NCBI RefSeq assembly: GCF_003284925.1
Contig: NZ_QMEX01000004.1
Location: 37,610 to 101,609 of the forward strand
Direction of reading: 5' to 3'
DNA from: Mycolicibacter senuensis
Lineage (GTDB): Bacteria; Actinomycetota; Actinomycetes; Mycobacteriales; Mycobacteriaceae
DNA length: 64,000 nt
Notes under the pieces: model-generated
What the model was told of the DNA's origin: nothing
The model's input: the letters and a program-made list of their open reading frames with translations, nothing else
Database searches by the model: none
Shown: positions 17,370 through 25,862 of the stretch, piece by piece
Numbering within the stretch: position 1 is the stretch's first letter
Layout of the letters: each line of letters begins with the position of its first letter
Translations under genes and position numbers: made by a program

Positions 17370-18992
17370 TCATGACGGGGTGGACGCCTCCTGATTCACC
17401 CGGCGTTTCGCCCACCGGTAGTCGGCCTTGCCGTTACCCAGTCGGCGCACCTGCGCGACGACGATGAACTCCTTGGGCACCTTGAATCCGGCCAGCACCG
17501 ACTTGCACTGTGCGGCCAGCAGGTCGTCGCTGATATCGGCGTCCGGCTGCAGTGCCACCAGCGCAACGAGTTCTTCGCCCCACCGCTCGCTGGGACGTCC
17601 CACCACCAGCGCGTCCGCGACCCCGGGGTGGGCGCGTATCACTTCTTCGACCTCTTCGACGAATACCTTCTCCCCGCCGGTGTTGACCACCAGTGCATCA
17701 CGGCCGAGGAAACGCAGGGTTCCGTCTTTCTCGATCGATGCCCGGTCTCCGGAGATCACCACCCGTTGACCGTCGACCTCACAGAACGTGCGTCGGGTCG
17801 CGTCGGCATCGTCGAAGTAGCCGAGCGGGATCCGGCCCGCCCGCACCACCCAGCCGATTTCGGGATCACCGGGCTGCAGGAATCGGGTACGGTCCTGCGA
17901 AACCACCGATCCCCCGGTCCGCAGCTCGAAGGTGTCGCGCCGAGCATCGCGCTGACTGCGCCCGAATCCCATGTTCCCGGTCTCCGAGGACCCGTACCCA
18001 TTGATCAGGGTGATCTGCGGAAGGTATTCCAGCAGTGCCGCCTGGTATTTCGGATTCGTTGCCGCGCCACCGGTTCCGATCGAGTGCAGCGACGACAGGT
18101 CGTGGTTCGAGCGTCCCAGTTCAGCGACAAGTGGTGCGGCGTAGGCGTCGCCGACCATGGTCATCAACCCGACCTTCTCGCGCTCGATGGTTTCCAATAC
18201 CGCACGGGGGTCGAACTTGGTGCGGGTGTCGTTGAGGATCACCGTCTGCCCGCTCAGAATCGCCGAGAACGCCGTCCACAGTCCCGCGGCGTGCATCAGC
18301 GGTGACAGCGCGAACCACGGCGGGCCGGCGTACTGCACTTTCTGGTGGATTTCCGCGGCCGACGCATGGTCGTCGCCGACCATCGACGAGACGTAGATGT
18401 CGCTTTGGCGCCACAGCACACCTTTCGGGCGGCCGGTGGTCCCCCCGGTACAGATCATCAACACGTCGTCCGGTGACGGAACAATCTGCTGATCGGTATC
18501 GCCTTGCGCCAGCGCATCATCGAGCGATGTCGCGTCCAGGATCGGCGCGTCGGCGGCACCGTCGTCGATCCGGATCAGCAAGTCGGCCCCGCAGTCCCGC
18601 AGCGTGTCGGCGAATTTCGGCTCCAGGCTCGCGTGGAAGATGACCGCACGGGGCCGCACGTAGTCCAGCAGCTCGCCCGCTTCGACCGGGGTGTAGTAGT
18701 GATTGACGTTGACCGGAACGGTCCGCGCCTTGAGGCAGCCGACCACCATGTCGGGGTACAGGTCGTTGTGCATGAGCAGCGCGACTCGGTCCTGGCCACA
18801 CTCCCAGTTCGCCAGCTCGGCGCGCTCTCGCCGGACGCCCAGCCGGCGGCCGGCCAGAAAATTGGCCAGCCGGCGAGTGCGATCGGCACTCTGTGCAAAC
18901 GTGCTACGCCGGGTGCCGCATACCGTCATCTCACGATCGGGCACGACCTCGGCGATCGCGTCGACGACGCCGCCGATCGTCCATTCGCCCAC
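17370..18992 (-). CDS. Acyl-CoA synthetase, FadD19-like
   Basis: 540 residues from GTG 18992. Adenylate-forming enzyme that activates a carboxylic acid to its CoA ester with ATP. The P-loop-like A3 block is MICTGGTTGRPKGVLWRQ, followed by NGYGSSETGNMGFG (A5), ISGDRASIEKDGTLRFLGRD (A7-A8) and the catalytic Lys in GNGKADYRWAKRR. The block GTTGRPKGVLWRQSDIY and the GKxDYRWAK ending strongly recall mycobacterial FadD19, which activates steroid side-chain acids. Spacing is 2 bases to the upstream amidohydrolase. Substrate is inferred to be bulky or cyclic. Confidence 0.9.
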   Translation of the reverse strand: MGEWTIGGVVDAIAEVVPDREMTVCGTRRSTFAQSADRTRRLANFLAGRRLGVRRERAELANWECGQDRVALLMHNDLYPDMVVGCLKARTVPVNVNHYYTPVEAGELLDYVRPRAVIFHASLEPKFADTLRDCGADLLIRIDDGAADAPILDATSLDDALAQGDTDQQIVPSPDDVLMICTGGTTGRPKGVLWRQSDIYVSSMVGDDHASAAEIHQKVQYAGPPWFALSPLMHAAGLWTAFSAILSGQTVILNDTRTKFDPRAVLETIEREKVGLMTMVGDAYAAPLVAELGRSNHDLSSLHSIGTGGAATNPKYQAALLEYLPQITLINGYGSSETGNMGFGRSQRDARRDTFELRTGGSVVSQDRTRFLQPGDPEIGWVVRAGRIPLGYFDDADATRRTFCEVDGQRVVISGDRASIEKDGTLRFLGRDALVVNTGGEKVFVEEVEEVIRAHPGVADALVVGRPSERWGEELVALVALQPDADISDDLLAAQCKSVLAGFKVPKEFIVVAQVRRLGNGKADYRWAKRRVNQEASTPS

Positions 18993-18994
18993 CG

Positions 18995-20245
18995 TCAGAC
19001 CGAAGCTGCCAGGTGGGCGGCGCCGGGTGCAGTACGGTTCGGATCGCCCAGCAGGGTCAATGCGTTGTCCCGCATCACCATTCGGGTATCTTCCACGCTA
19101 AACTCAGGGAACTGTGGGATGTCGGCGGTGAAGGTGGTCGGGTCGGCCAGGCCCTCGCCGTGCGGCCAGTCCGAACCGAACAGGATCTTGTCGACGCCGA
19201 TGGTGTCGGCCAGCAGCTTCACGTCGTCCTCGTAGTAGGGGGCGATCCAGACGTTGTTGCGCAGCTGCTCGATCGGATCTTCCTTGTAGTGGTACGGCGC
19301 ATTGTTGGCCGACTTCTTCAACCGCTTGATCAGCCGGTAAACGAAGTATGAGCCGTTCTCGATGCTGGCCACCTTGAGCTTGGGGTGACGAGTGAACACC
19401 TGGTGCACGATCATCGAGGCGATGGTGTCGTGGATGGCGCGATCGTCCATGATCACCATGTCCAGCGGGTCGCGCTTGCCGAATCCCTTGAACACACCGC
19501 TGCCGCCCCACAGTGCGGGGATCGCCATGTAACCGGAGTCGGACAGGTGGAAGACGACTGTGACGCCCGCCTCGGCAAGGCGCGCCCACACCGGGTCGTG
19601 CACCGGGTCACCGAGGGAGCGGGGCCGGACCTCGCCGGGCACCGGCGCCGGACGCACACACACCAGCTTGGCGCCACGACTGATCACGAATTCGACTTCC
19701 TCGATGGCCTTCTCGGGGTCGGCCAGCGAGATGATCGGTGCGGATATCACGCGGCCGTCGGGACGGTCGAAACCCCAATCCTCGTCGAGCCAGAGGTTGA
19801 ACGCGTGCACCGACGCCATGGTGGCGGGGATATCGTGCTTGAGTCCCTCCTCCACACCACAGGCGAACGTCGGCAGCATGAACACCGTCTCCAGCCGCTG
19901 CCGGTCGAGCACCTGCACGCGGGCGTCGCGGTTCTGGTATTCGGGATGCTCGGAGAGCCGATCGAGCTTCATCAACGACGCCGGATCCACACCTTCGGGG
20001 ATCTCGCCGCGGAACAGCACATCCAGGCAGCCGGGTTCGATGATCGGATCGAAGCTCGGATTCGGGATGAAGTGGTTGACGACCCCGCCGAACACTGCCA
20101 GGGTGCGATTGCCGTCCTGCACCATCTGGACACCGCGACTGCGGAATTCCTTGGGCAGGTGCCGAGTGAAGGCGTCCAGCGGCTCGTAGTAGTGGTTGTC
20201 GACGTCGACGGCCAAGTACGGGAGCCGTTGCGGTGTGGCAGTCAT
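18995..20245 (-). CDS. Amidohydrolase_2 family metal-dependent hydrolase
   Basis: 416 residues, ATG 20245 with AAAGGTTGAG upstream. Metal-site marks: VDVDNHYYEPLDAFTRHLP, VVFHLSDSGYMAIP, ASIENGSYFVYRL and LFGSDWPHGEGLADP. It is a paralog of the proteins at 1103-2332 and 51493-52683, sharing NHFIPNPSF, FVISRGAKLVCVRPAPVPG and PYYEDDVKLL-like blocks. It lies 4 bases after echA and 2 bases before fadD, so it is an integral part of this operon. Confidence 0.9.
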   Translation of the reverse strand: MTATPQRLPYLAVDVDNHYYEPLDAFTRHLPKEFRSRGVQMVQDGNRTLAVFGGVVNHFIPNPSFDPIIEPGCLDVLFRGEIPEGVDPASLMKLDRLSEHPEYQNRDARVQVLDRQRLETVFMLPTFACGVEEGLKHDIPATMASVHAFNLWLDEDWGFDRPDGRVISAPIISLADPEKAIEEVEFVISRGAKLVCVRPAPVPGEVRPRSLGDPVHDPVWARLAEAGVTVVFHLSDSGYMAIPALWGGSGVFKGFGKRDPLDMVIMDDRAIHDTIASMIVHQVFTRHPKLKVASIENGSYFVYRLIKRLKKSANNAPYHYKEDPIEQLRNNVWIAPYYEDDVKLLADTIGVDKILFGSDWPHGEGLADPTTFTADIPQFPEFSVEDTRMVMRDNALTLLGDPNRTAPGAAHLAASV

Positions 20246-20249
20246 GTGC

Positions 20250-21104
20250 TCAACCTTTCTCCGTGAGAGGAGGGAAGTCCCTGAGAGGAGGGAAGTTCGG
20301 CGGGCGTTTCTCGAAGAAACTCGTGATCCCCTCGATGAGGTCGGGCCGCTGCAGCGACTCGTACATCAGCGTCTCGGCGCGCGCGCTCACCGCCGCGACG
20401 TCGTCGAGCGCGTCGCGGTAGGCCTGCGCCTTGATCACTGCCAGCGACGCCGGCGAACAGTTGGCGGCGATGTCGGTGGCGTAGGCCATGGCGCGCTCCA
20501 CCAGCTGTTCCGGCGCGACGACGTGGTTGACCAGGCCGAGTTCGCGGGCCTCCTCGGCGAGAAAGGTCCGGCCACTGAGCAGCAGATCCATCGCCGCCCC
20601 CAAGCCGGCCAGTCGAGGCAGGATCCAGGTGATCCCGTGTTCGGCGATCAGGCCGCGGCGGGTGAACGCGGTGGCGAACTTGGCTCCCGCAGCGGCGAAT
20701 CGGACATCGCACATCAGGGCGTGGGTGAGCCCGATGCCGACGCAGGCGCCGTTGATCGCCGCGATAACGGGCTTGCGCAGTTCGGTCAGAAAATAGGCCG
20801 GACGGTCCCCGACCAGCTGGGCGACATCGGTCTGCGAGCTGTCGCCGTCGGCTTCGAGGCTGGTGGTGGGACCCAGGCTCGCGCCGGCACAGAACCCGCG
20901 GCCGGTGCCGGTCAGCACGATCGCCCGCACGTCCGGGTCCGCCTCGGCGCGGTCGATCGCCGCGTACAGGCCCGCTGCGGTGTCTGCGCCCCAGGAGTTG
21001 AGCCGCTGCGGCCGGTTGAAGGTGAGCACCGCGACACCGTCTCGCGCCTCGTAGAGAACCGCGGCGCCAGCGTCAACGAGCGTGCCGTCGTCGGCAGCGG
21101 CCAT
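20250..21104 (-). CDS. Enoyl-CoA hydratase/isomerase family (crotonase)
   Basis: 284 residues, first gene of the operon. Oxyanion-hole blocks are GRGFCAGASLG and NGACVGIGLTHALMCDVRF; the block RRGLIAEHGITWILPRLAG carries the expected catalytic Glu. It would hydrate an enoyl-CoA or act on a related CoA thioester. The C-terminus contains a small in-frame duplication (NFPPLRDFPPL, a near-perfect 18-bp tandem repeat around 20268-20300). Upstream are two palindromes, a TetR-type operator at 21149-21167 and a GAATCATT palindrome at 21129-21147, so the whole echA-to-ACAD operon is probably controlled there. Confidence 0.9.
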   Translation of the reverse strand: MAAADDGTLVDAGAAVLYEARDGVAVLTFNRPQRLNSWGADTAAGLYAAIDRAEADPDVRAIVLTGTGRGFCAGASLGPTTSLEADGDSSQTDVAQLVGDRPAYFLTELRKPVIAAINGACVGIGLTHALMCDVRFAAAGAKFATAFTRRGLIAEHGITWILPRLAGLGAAMDLLLSGRTFLAEEARELGLVNHVVAPEQLVERAMAYATDIAANCSPASLAVIKAQAYRDALDDVAAVSARAETLMYESLQRPDLIEGITSFFEKRPPNFPPLRDFPPLTEKG

Positions 21105-21128
21105 CGATCCCGCACCTCCGCACCTTGG

Positions 21129-21147
21129 GAATCATTCGGAATGATTC
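21129..21147. promoter_or_regulatory. Perfect 8-3-8 palindrome, unassigned operator
   Basis: GAATCATT-CGG-AATGATTC, a perfect inverted repeat 24 bases upstream of the echA start at 21104 and 1 base from the TetR-type site. It does not resemble the other palindromes in the window, so a second regulator may act on this operon. Which one is unknown. Confidence 0.6.
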
Positions 21148-21148
21148 T

Positions 21149-21167
21149 TACTGTATACCTTTCGGTA
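21149..21167. promoter_or_regulatory. TetR-type operator, copy 2
   Basis: TACTGTA-TACCT-TTCGGTA. Same 7-5-7 layout as copies at 3219, 22861 and 26583. It lies upstream of the six-gene echA operon, between it and the frameshifted SDR. Confidence 0.7.
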
Positions 21168-21243
21168 GCGCATTCTGCAACCCACGTCCATCCCGACGAG
21201 GACTGGCATGTCAGCAGGTCAGAGCTGGATTCTGCCGCTTCGA

Positions 21244-22040
21244 TCAGAGAAAATCCGAGCCGCCGTCGACGTTGACGTTGGCGCCGGTCATGTAGGAGTT
21301 GCGGCGCGAGGCCAAAAAGGCCGCCACCGCGCCCACTTCGTCCGGCAGGCCGGCCCGTGGCAGGTGCGCCGGATGACCGAAATGCTCGGTGATGGCGTCC
21401 ATCAGCCGGTAGGGGTCATCACTGTCCACCCCGATCGAGCGGGCCCAGCCGGTCAGCGCCTCGGAGGCGACGCTGCCCGGGGAGACCACGTTGACCAGGA
21501 TCTCATCGGGGGCCAGCAGCAGCGACAGGTTCTTCGAGACACTGTTGACCATCGCCTTGGCCGCGGTGTAGGCGGCCAGCACGGTGCTCTGGCGCTGCGT
21601 GGAATGCGCCGAGAAATTCACGATTCGGGCCCATTCGGCGTTGCGCAGCAACGGCAATGCCGCCCGCACGGTGTGCACCATCCCCATCACGCCTGGTCGA
21701 TGGCCCGGCGCCACTGCTCGTCGGTGAGCTCGTCGAAGCTGCCCTGCACGTCTGGTCCGGCGGTGTTGATCAGGATGTTGAGTTCGCCGCCCCAACGCTC
21801 ACTCAGCTCGGCGAAGACCTGCTCAATGCGCTGTTCGTCGCCGGCGTCGGCGACCAATCCGAGCGCGTCCGGGCTGCCGCGCCGGGTCAGATCGTCAGTC
21901 GCGCGCTCGAGGTCGGCGGCCGTGCGCGCCACGACAGCGACCCGTGCGCCGTCGTCGGCCAGGCAGCGCGCGGTGGCCAGCCCCATCCCGCGACCGCCGC
22001 CGACGACAACGGCGCGCGCGTCGCGCAAGCCCAGATCCAC
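21244..22040 (-). pseudogene. SDR family oxidoreductase, frameshifted
   Basis: Two overlapping frames together make one SDR of about 264 residues. The first, from 22040, has GGGRGMGLATARCLADDG and NILINTAGP and ends ...WRRAIDQA then TGA at 21687-21689. The second continues as VMGMVHTVRAALPLLR, then IVNFSAHST, YTAAK and the terminal GANVNVDGGSDFL. The break reads caggcgtgatgg; one extra G (gcG-GTG) would restore QAVMGMVHTV. So a single-base deletion, or a sequencing error, near 21687-21692 inactivates it. It follows echA by 15 bases. Confidence 0.85.
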
Positions 22041-22055
22041 GGCTACCCGCCGGGG

Positions 22056-22817
22056 TCAGGCGCCGGTCCAGTTGGGGGCACGCTTCTCGGCGAACGCGAT
22101 GGCACCTTCTTTGGCGTCCTTGGAGGCGAACACCGGCGCGATCAGCTCGCCCTGCTTGGCCCACATCTCGTCCTGGGACCACCCGGCGGCCTTCACCATG
22201 ATCTCCTTGGTCACCGCCACCGCGAGTGGACCGTTCGCGGTGATCCGCTCGGCCAACTCGATCGCCCCGTTCAGTGCCTCACCCGGCTCGGTCAGCACGT
22301 TGACGAAGCCCCATTGCGCACCCTCGTCGGCGGTGAAACTCTCGCCGGTCAACGCCAGCTCGAGCGCCTTCTGATAGGGGATGCGGTGTGGCAACCGCAA
22401 CAGCCCGCCGCCCGCGGCCACCAGGCCCCGTTTGACTTCCGGGATACCGAATTTCGCGCCCTTGGCCGCCACCACCAGGTCGGTGGCCAGCACCAGCTCG
22501 GTGCCGCCGGCCACCGCGTGACCCTCGACCGCGGAGATGATCGGCTTGCGCGGCGGGCGTTCGGTGAAGCCCAGCCCCCGACCCGGGACATACGCCAGTT
22601 CTCCGGCGGCAAATGCCTTGAGATCCATGCCCGCGCAGAAGTTTCCGCCCGCGCCGGTCAGCACCGCCACCGACAGTTCCGGGGTGTCGTCGAGCTCGTC
22701 GCAGGCGGCGGCCAGGCCTTCGGCCACCGCCTTGTTGGCCGCATTGCGGGCCTCCGGACGATTGATCGTGATGATGAGGGTTCGTCCACGACGTTCGCTG
22801 AGCACTGCTTCTGACAC
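22056..22817 (-). CDS. Enoyl-CoA hydratase/isomerase family (crotonase)
   Basis: 253 residues from GTG 22817. Oxyanion blocks are GGNFCAGMDLKAF and EGHAVAGGTELVLATDLVVA, with KFGIPEVKRGLVAAGGGLLRL for the catalytic region (Glu in IPEVKRG) and the typical ending EKRAPNWTGA. It would hydrate a 2-enoyl-CoA. It is divergent from the TetR regulator gene, and a TetR-type operator lies 43 bases upstream, so it is the most likely primary target of that regulator. Confidence 0.92.
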   Translation of the reverse strand: MSEAVLSERRGRTLIITINRPEARNAANKAVAEGLAAACDELDDTPELSVAVLTGAGGNFCAGMDLKAFAAGELAYVPGRGLGFTERPPRKPIISAVEGHAVAGGTELVLATDLVVAAKGAKFGIPEVKRGLVAAGGGLLRLPHRIPYQKALELALTGESFTADEGAQWGFVNVLTEPGEALNGAIELAERITANGPLAVAVTKEIMVKAAGWSQDEMWAKQGELIAPVFASKDAKEGAIAFAEKRAPNWTGA

Positions 22818-22860
22818 CGGCCACCCCTACACGCGTAGCGACAATTGATATCAAAATTCT

Positions 22861-22879
22861 TACCATATGCTTTACGGTA
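22861..22879. promoter_or_regulatory. TetR-type operator, copy 3 (best match)
   Basis: TACCATA-TGCTT-TACGGTA, the most symmetrical copy, centred in the 167-base divergent region between echA (start 22817) and the TetR gene (start 22985). A 10-bp palindrome TTGATATCAA (22845-22854) lies next to it. The position fits autoregulation plus control of echA. Confidence 0.75.
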
Positions 22880-22984
22880 AGAGAAGCTCAATGCCCGGTA
22901 ACTGCGGTCGGCACAGGTAAGTTTGACGGCTAGGTTTGACGGCGAAGAATCCGGCCGTGTCGACCAGAACTGGAGGTACCCGCA

Positions 22985-23722
22985 GTGGCAAAACAGCCTG
23001 TCGCCGAGAAGCGGCAGCGGCGCGAACGCGGATCCATCAATCCCGATGACATCATCGACGGCGCGTTCGAGCTCGCCGAACAGATCGGGGTCGACAACCT
23101 GAGCATGCCGTTGCTCGGCAAACACCTCGGTGTCGGGGTGACGAGTATCTACTGGTACTTCCGCAAAAAGGACGATCTGCTCAACGCGATGACCTCGCGG
23201 GCGCTGCGCCAGTACGTGTTCGCCACCCCGTACGTCCAGGCCAAGGATTGGCGCCAGACGTTAAGCAACCATGCCCACACCATGCGAACGACGTTCTTGG
23301 GCAACCCGATTCTGTGCGACCTCATCCTGATTCGGGCCGCGCTGAGCCCCAGAGCCGCGCAGCTCGGGGTTCAGGAGGTGGAGCGCGCCATCGCCGGCCT
23401 GGTGGAAGCCGGGCTCTCCCCGCAGGACGCTTTCGACATCTACTCGGCGATCTCGCTGCACATTCGCGGCTCGGTTGTGCTGCGGCGGCTCTACGAGAAG
23501 AACCAGGCGTCGGACGCCGAGGGCCCGTCGGACTTCGAGGAGGCGCTCGTCATCGACCCCGAGGCCACCCCGCTGCTGGCGCAGACCAAGCGGCAGGGTC
23601 ATCGGATCGGTGCAGCCGATGACATCAACTTCGAATACGGGCTCAACTGCATCCTGGACCAGGCCGAGCGGTTGATCGAGCAGAACAGTAAGCCGGCGCG
23701 GCGTCGCACCGGCTCACCGTAA
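22985..23722 (+). CDS. TetR-family transcriptional regulator
   Basis: 245 residues from GTG 22985, with GGAGG 9 bases upstream. The helix-turn-helix spans about residues 20-70: DIIDGAFELAEQIGVDNLSM, PLLGKHLGVGVTSIYWYFRK and KDDLLNAMTSRAL. The C-terminal ligand domain carries EALVIDPEATPLLAQ and DDINFEYGLNCILDQAERLI. TetR proteins of catabolic clusters are usually repressors released by an acyl-CoA intermediate. Four copies of one pseudo-palindrome lie at promoters in this window and one is adjacent to this gene, so I infer it as their binder. The gene converges on fadA with 14 bases between. Confidence 0.9.
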   Translation: MAKQPVAEKRQRRERGSINPDDIIDGAFELAEQIGVDNLSMPLLGKHLGVGVTSIYWYFRKKDDLLNAMTSRALRQYVFATPYVQAKDWRQTLSNHAHTMRTTFLGNPILCDLILIRAALSPRAAQLGVQEVERAIAGLVEAGLSPQDAFDIYSAISLHIRGSVVLRRLYEKNQASDAEGPSDFEEALVIDPEATPLLAQTKRQGHRIGAADDINFEYGLNCILDQAERLIEQNSKPARRRTGSP

Positions 23723-23736
23723 ACCTCGGCGTCGTC

Positions 23737-24912
23737 TTAGACCTCGATAACCACGGCGCCGCCCTGGCCGCCGCCGGCACACATCGCGGCCACCCCGATG
23801 CCGCCACCGCGCCGGCGCAGCTCGTAGGCCAGGGTGGTCACCATCCGCGCGCCGGAGGCCGCGATCGGGTGACCAAGGCTGCAGCCGCTGCCGGAGAAGT
23901 TCACCAGCTCCTCGTCGAGGCCGTACTCGCGGCACGCCGCGATCGGCACCGAGGCAAACGCCTCGTTGATCTCCCACAGCGCGACGTCGCCGGGCTGCAG
24001 GCCCGCCCGCTGCAGCACCTTGCCGATCACCTTGACCGCGCCGAGGCCGGTGTCACGCGGGGCCACACCGGCGGACGCCCACGCCTTCACCGTGCCCATG
24101 ACGTTGAGCCCCTGCGCTTTCGCGTAGCCGTCATCGACGAGGGCCACCGCGGCCGCGGCATCGTTGGTGCCGCTGCTGTTGCCCGCGGTGATCGTGAATC
24201 CCTCGATCTCGGGGTGCAGCACCTTCAGGCCGGCCAGCTTCTCCGCCGTGGTGTCGCGGCGGGGGTGCTCGTCCACGGTGAACTCGGTGACGGAGCCGTC
24301 GGGCAGTTGCACCTTCAGCGGCACGATCTCGTCGGCGAACTTGCCGGCGTCTATCGCGGCGATCGCCCGCTGATGTGAGCGGGCCGCCCACGCGTCCATC
24401 TCCTCGCGGCTGATGCCGACGGCTTGGGCGGTGTTCCAGCCCACCGTGATGGACATGTCGCGGGTGGGCGCATCCACGGTCTCCGGGTGGGTCGGCGGCA
24501 TCCACGGCTCGGCGAAGCTGAGCTCCGGGCCCGGGATGCGCATCTTCATCACCGGCAGCATCGACAGGGTCTGCACGCCCCCGGCGATCAGCACCCGCTC
24601 CATCCCGGATCCGATCTGTGCGGCGGCGTTGCCGATGGCGGTCAGACTGCCCGCGCAGTGCCGGTTGACGGCCTGGCCGGGCACCGACTCCATCCCGCAG
24701 GCGGCGGCCGCGAAGCGCGCCATATCGCCACCGCCGTAGTGGGACTCGGCGAAGATCATGTCGTCGATATCCGCGACCGGGATACCGGCCCGGCGGATCA
24801 CCTCGGGCACGACCGTGGTGATCAGCGTCTCCGCGGAGGTGTTGGCCAGTGTTCCCTTGAATGAGCGTCCGATGGCTGTGCGAACGGCGCCGACGATGAC
24901 AGGTGTGGACAT
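23737..24912 (-). CDS. Acetyl-CoA acyltransferase (thiolase, FadA family)
   Basis: 391 residues. A complete thiolase: Cys86 in NRHCAGSLTA, His348 in CSLGHPIAASG, Cys378 in AAMCAGGGQGG, and NEAFASVP. It cleaves 3-ketoacyl-CoA with CoA to acetyl-CoA plus a shortened acyl-CoA. Unlike the Ltp-type proteins at both ends of the window, all catalytic residues are present. It is transcribed alone, with a promoter whose -10 box sits 7 bases from the ATG, so the mRNA is probably leaderless. Confidence 0.93.
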   Translation of the reverse strand: MSTPVIVGAVRTAIGRSFKGTLANTSAETLITTVVPEVIRRAGIPVADIDDMIFAESHYGGGDMARFAAAACGMESVPGQAVNRHCAGSLTAIGNAAAQIGSGMERVLIAGGVQTLSMLPVMKMRIPGPELSFAEPWMPPTHPETVDAPTRDMSITVGWNTAQAVGISREEMDAWAARSHQRAIAAIDAGKFADEIVPLKVQLPDGSVTEFTVDEHPRRDTTAEKLAGLKVLHPEIEGFTITAGNSSGTNDAAAAVALVDDGYAKAQGLNVMGTVKAWASAGVAPRDTGLGAVKVIGKVLQRAGLQPGDVALWEINEAFASVPIAACREYGLDEELVNFSGSGCSLGHPIAASGARMVTTLAYELRRRGGGIGVAAMCAGGGQGGAVVIEV

Positions 24913-24919
24913 TCTTCGA

Positions 24920-24947
24920 ACCTTACATTGTTGATTGTTTCTGTAAA
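24920..24947 (-). promoter_or_regulatory. fadA promoter giving a leaderless mRNA
   Basis: On the minus strand, TTTACA (24947-24942) and TAAGGT (24925-24920) are 16 bases apart. TAAGGT ends 7 bases before the ATG at 24912, so transcription would start at or next to the A of the ATG. There is no Shine-Dalgarno. Both boxes fit the SigA consensus well. Confidence 0.6.
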
Positions 24948-24986
24948 GCTACCGGTTTGCGGCGGCAGGCGCCGCCCGGGGCCGGA

Positions 24987-25862
24987 TCACGGTTCCGGCA
25001 CGTGGAAATGCTCATCACGCAGCCGGAACGCCTCCCTGGTGCCGTGCAGCGCGCGGGTCTTGACGAAGTTGAACTCGCCCGGTCCGAACTGCAGGTTGGT
25101 GCCATAGGCGTGGAACAGGTAGCTGGCCACCTCTTCGCCTTGGTAGGCCTGGCTCTGCTCGACCAGCCGGAAGGCCTCCTTGGCGATCACCACGCCGTCG
25201 GCGGGCATCTTGGCCGCCTTCTGCGCCCAATAGCGTGCCCGCGCCGAAACCGCCGAGGGGTCACAGGTCTCGGTGAAGACGCCGAGGTGCTCGACCGCGC
25301 CCGCTTCGATGATGTCCCCGGTCAACAGCAGTCGCCGCGCCAGCACCGGACCCAGGCGATGGAAGAACATGTGCAGGCTGCCCAGCGCGGGCCCCAGGAA
25401 GCGGGTGGCGGGCATGCCGATCTTGGTGTCGCGCCCAATCACCGAGATGTCGGTCATCAGCGCCATCTCGAAACCGCCCCCCAGCGCGTACCCGCTGATC
25501 TCGCCGACGGTGACCTTCGGAAAGCCCATCAGGTTGTGGTAGAAGCCGAACGAGCGGCGGTCCACGGCGAGACGGCGACGTTGGCTCGGCCGACTCTTGG
25601 CCGGCGGCTGCTCGCCCCGCTCGCCGTACCAGCCGTAGGCGTTGTTCATGTCGGCTCCCGTACTGAACACGCCGTCGGCACCTCGGAGCAGCACCACGAC
25701 GACGTCATCGTCGTCGGCCACCCGGTCCAGGAAGCGGGCGATCGCATCCCGCATCGCGGGATCGTAGGAGTTGCGCCGGCCGGGGTTGTTCAGCGTGATG
25801 GTGGCGATCCGCCCGTCGGGGTCGACGTCGAAGAGCACCCGGTCGTCGGTGCCGTCGCTCAT
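24987..25862 (-). CDS. Enoyl-CoA hydratase/isomerase family (crotonase)
   Basis: 291 residues from ATG 25862, which overlaps the thioesterase stop as ATGA. Longer frames starting at 25955 lie within the thioesterase gene. Features: DGVFSTGADMNNAYGW for the first oxyanion block, GYALGGGFEMALMTDISVIG for the second, and KIGMPATRFLGPALG. The catalytic Glu positions are not both acidic, so it may be an isomerase or hydrolase-like crotonase rather than a plain hydratase. A basic linker KSRPSQRRRLAVDRRS inserted after the first block is unusual. Confidence 0.85.
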   Translation of the reverse strand: MSDGTDDRVLFDVDPDGRIATITLNNPGRRNSYDPAMRDAIARFLDRVADDDDVVVVLLRGADGVFSTGADMNNAYGWYGERGEQPPAKSRPSQRRRLAVDRRSFGFYHNLMGFPKVTVGEISGYALGGGFEMALMTDISVIGRDTKIGMPATRFLGPALGSLHMFFHRLGPVLARRLLLTGDIIEAGAVEHLGVFTETCDPSAVSARARYWAQKAAKMPADGVVIAKEAFRLVEQSQAYQGEEVASYLFHAYGTNLQFGPGEFNFVKTRALHGTREAFRLRDEHFHVPEP

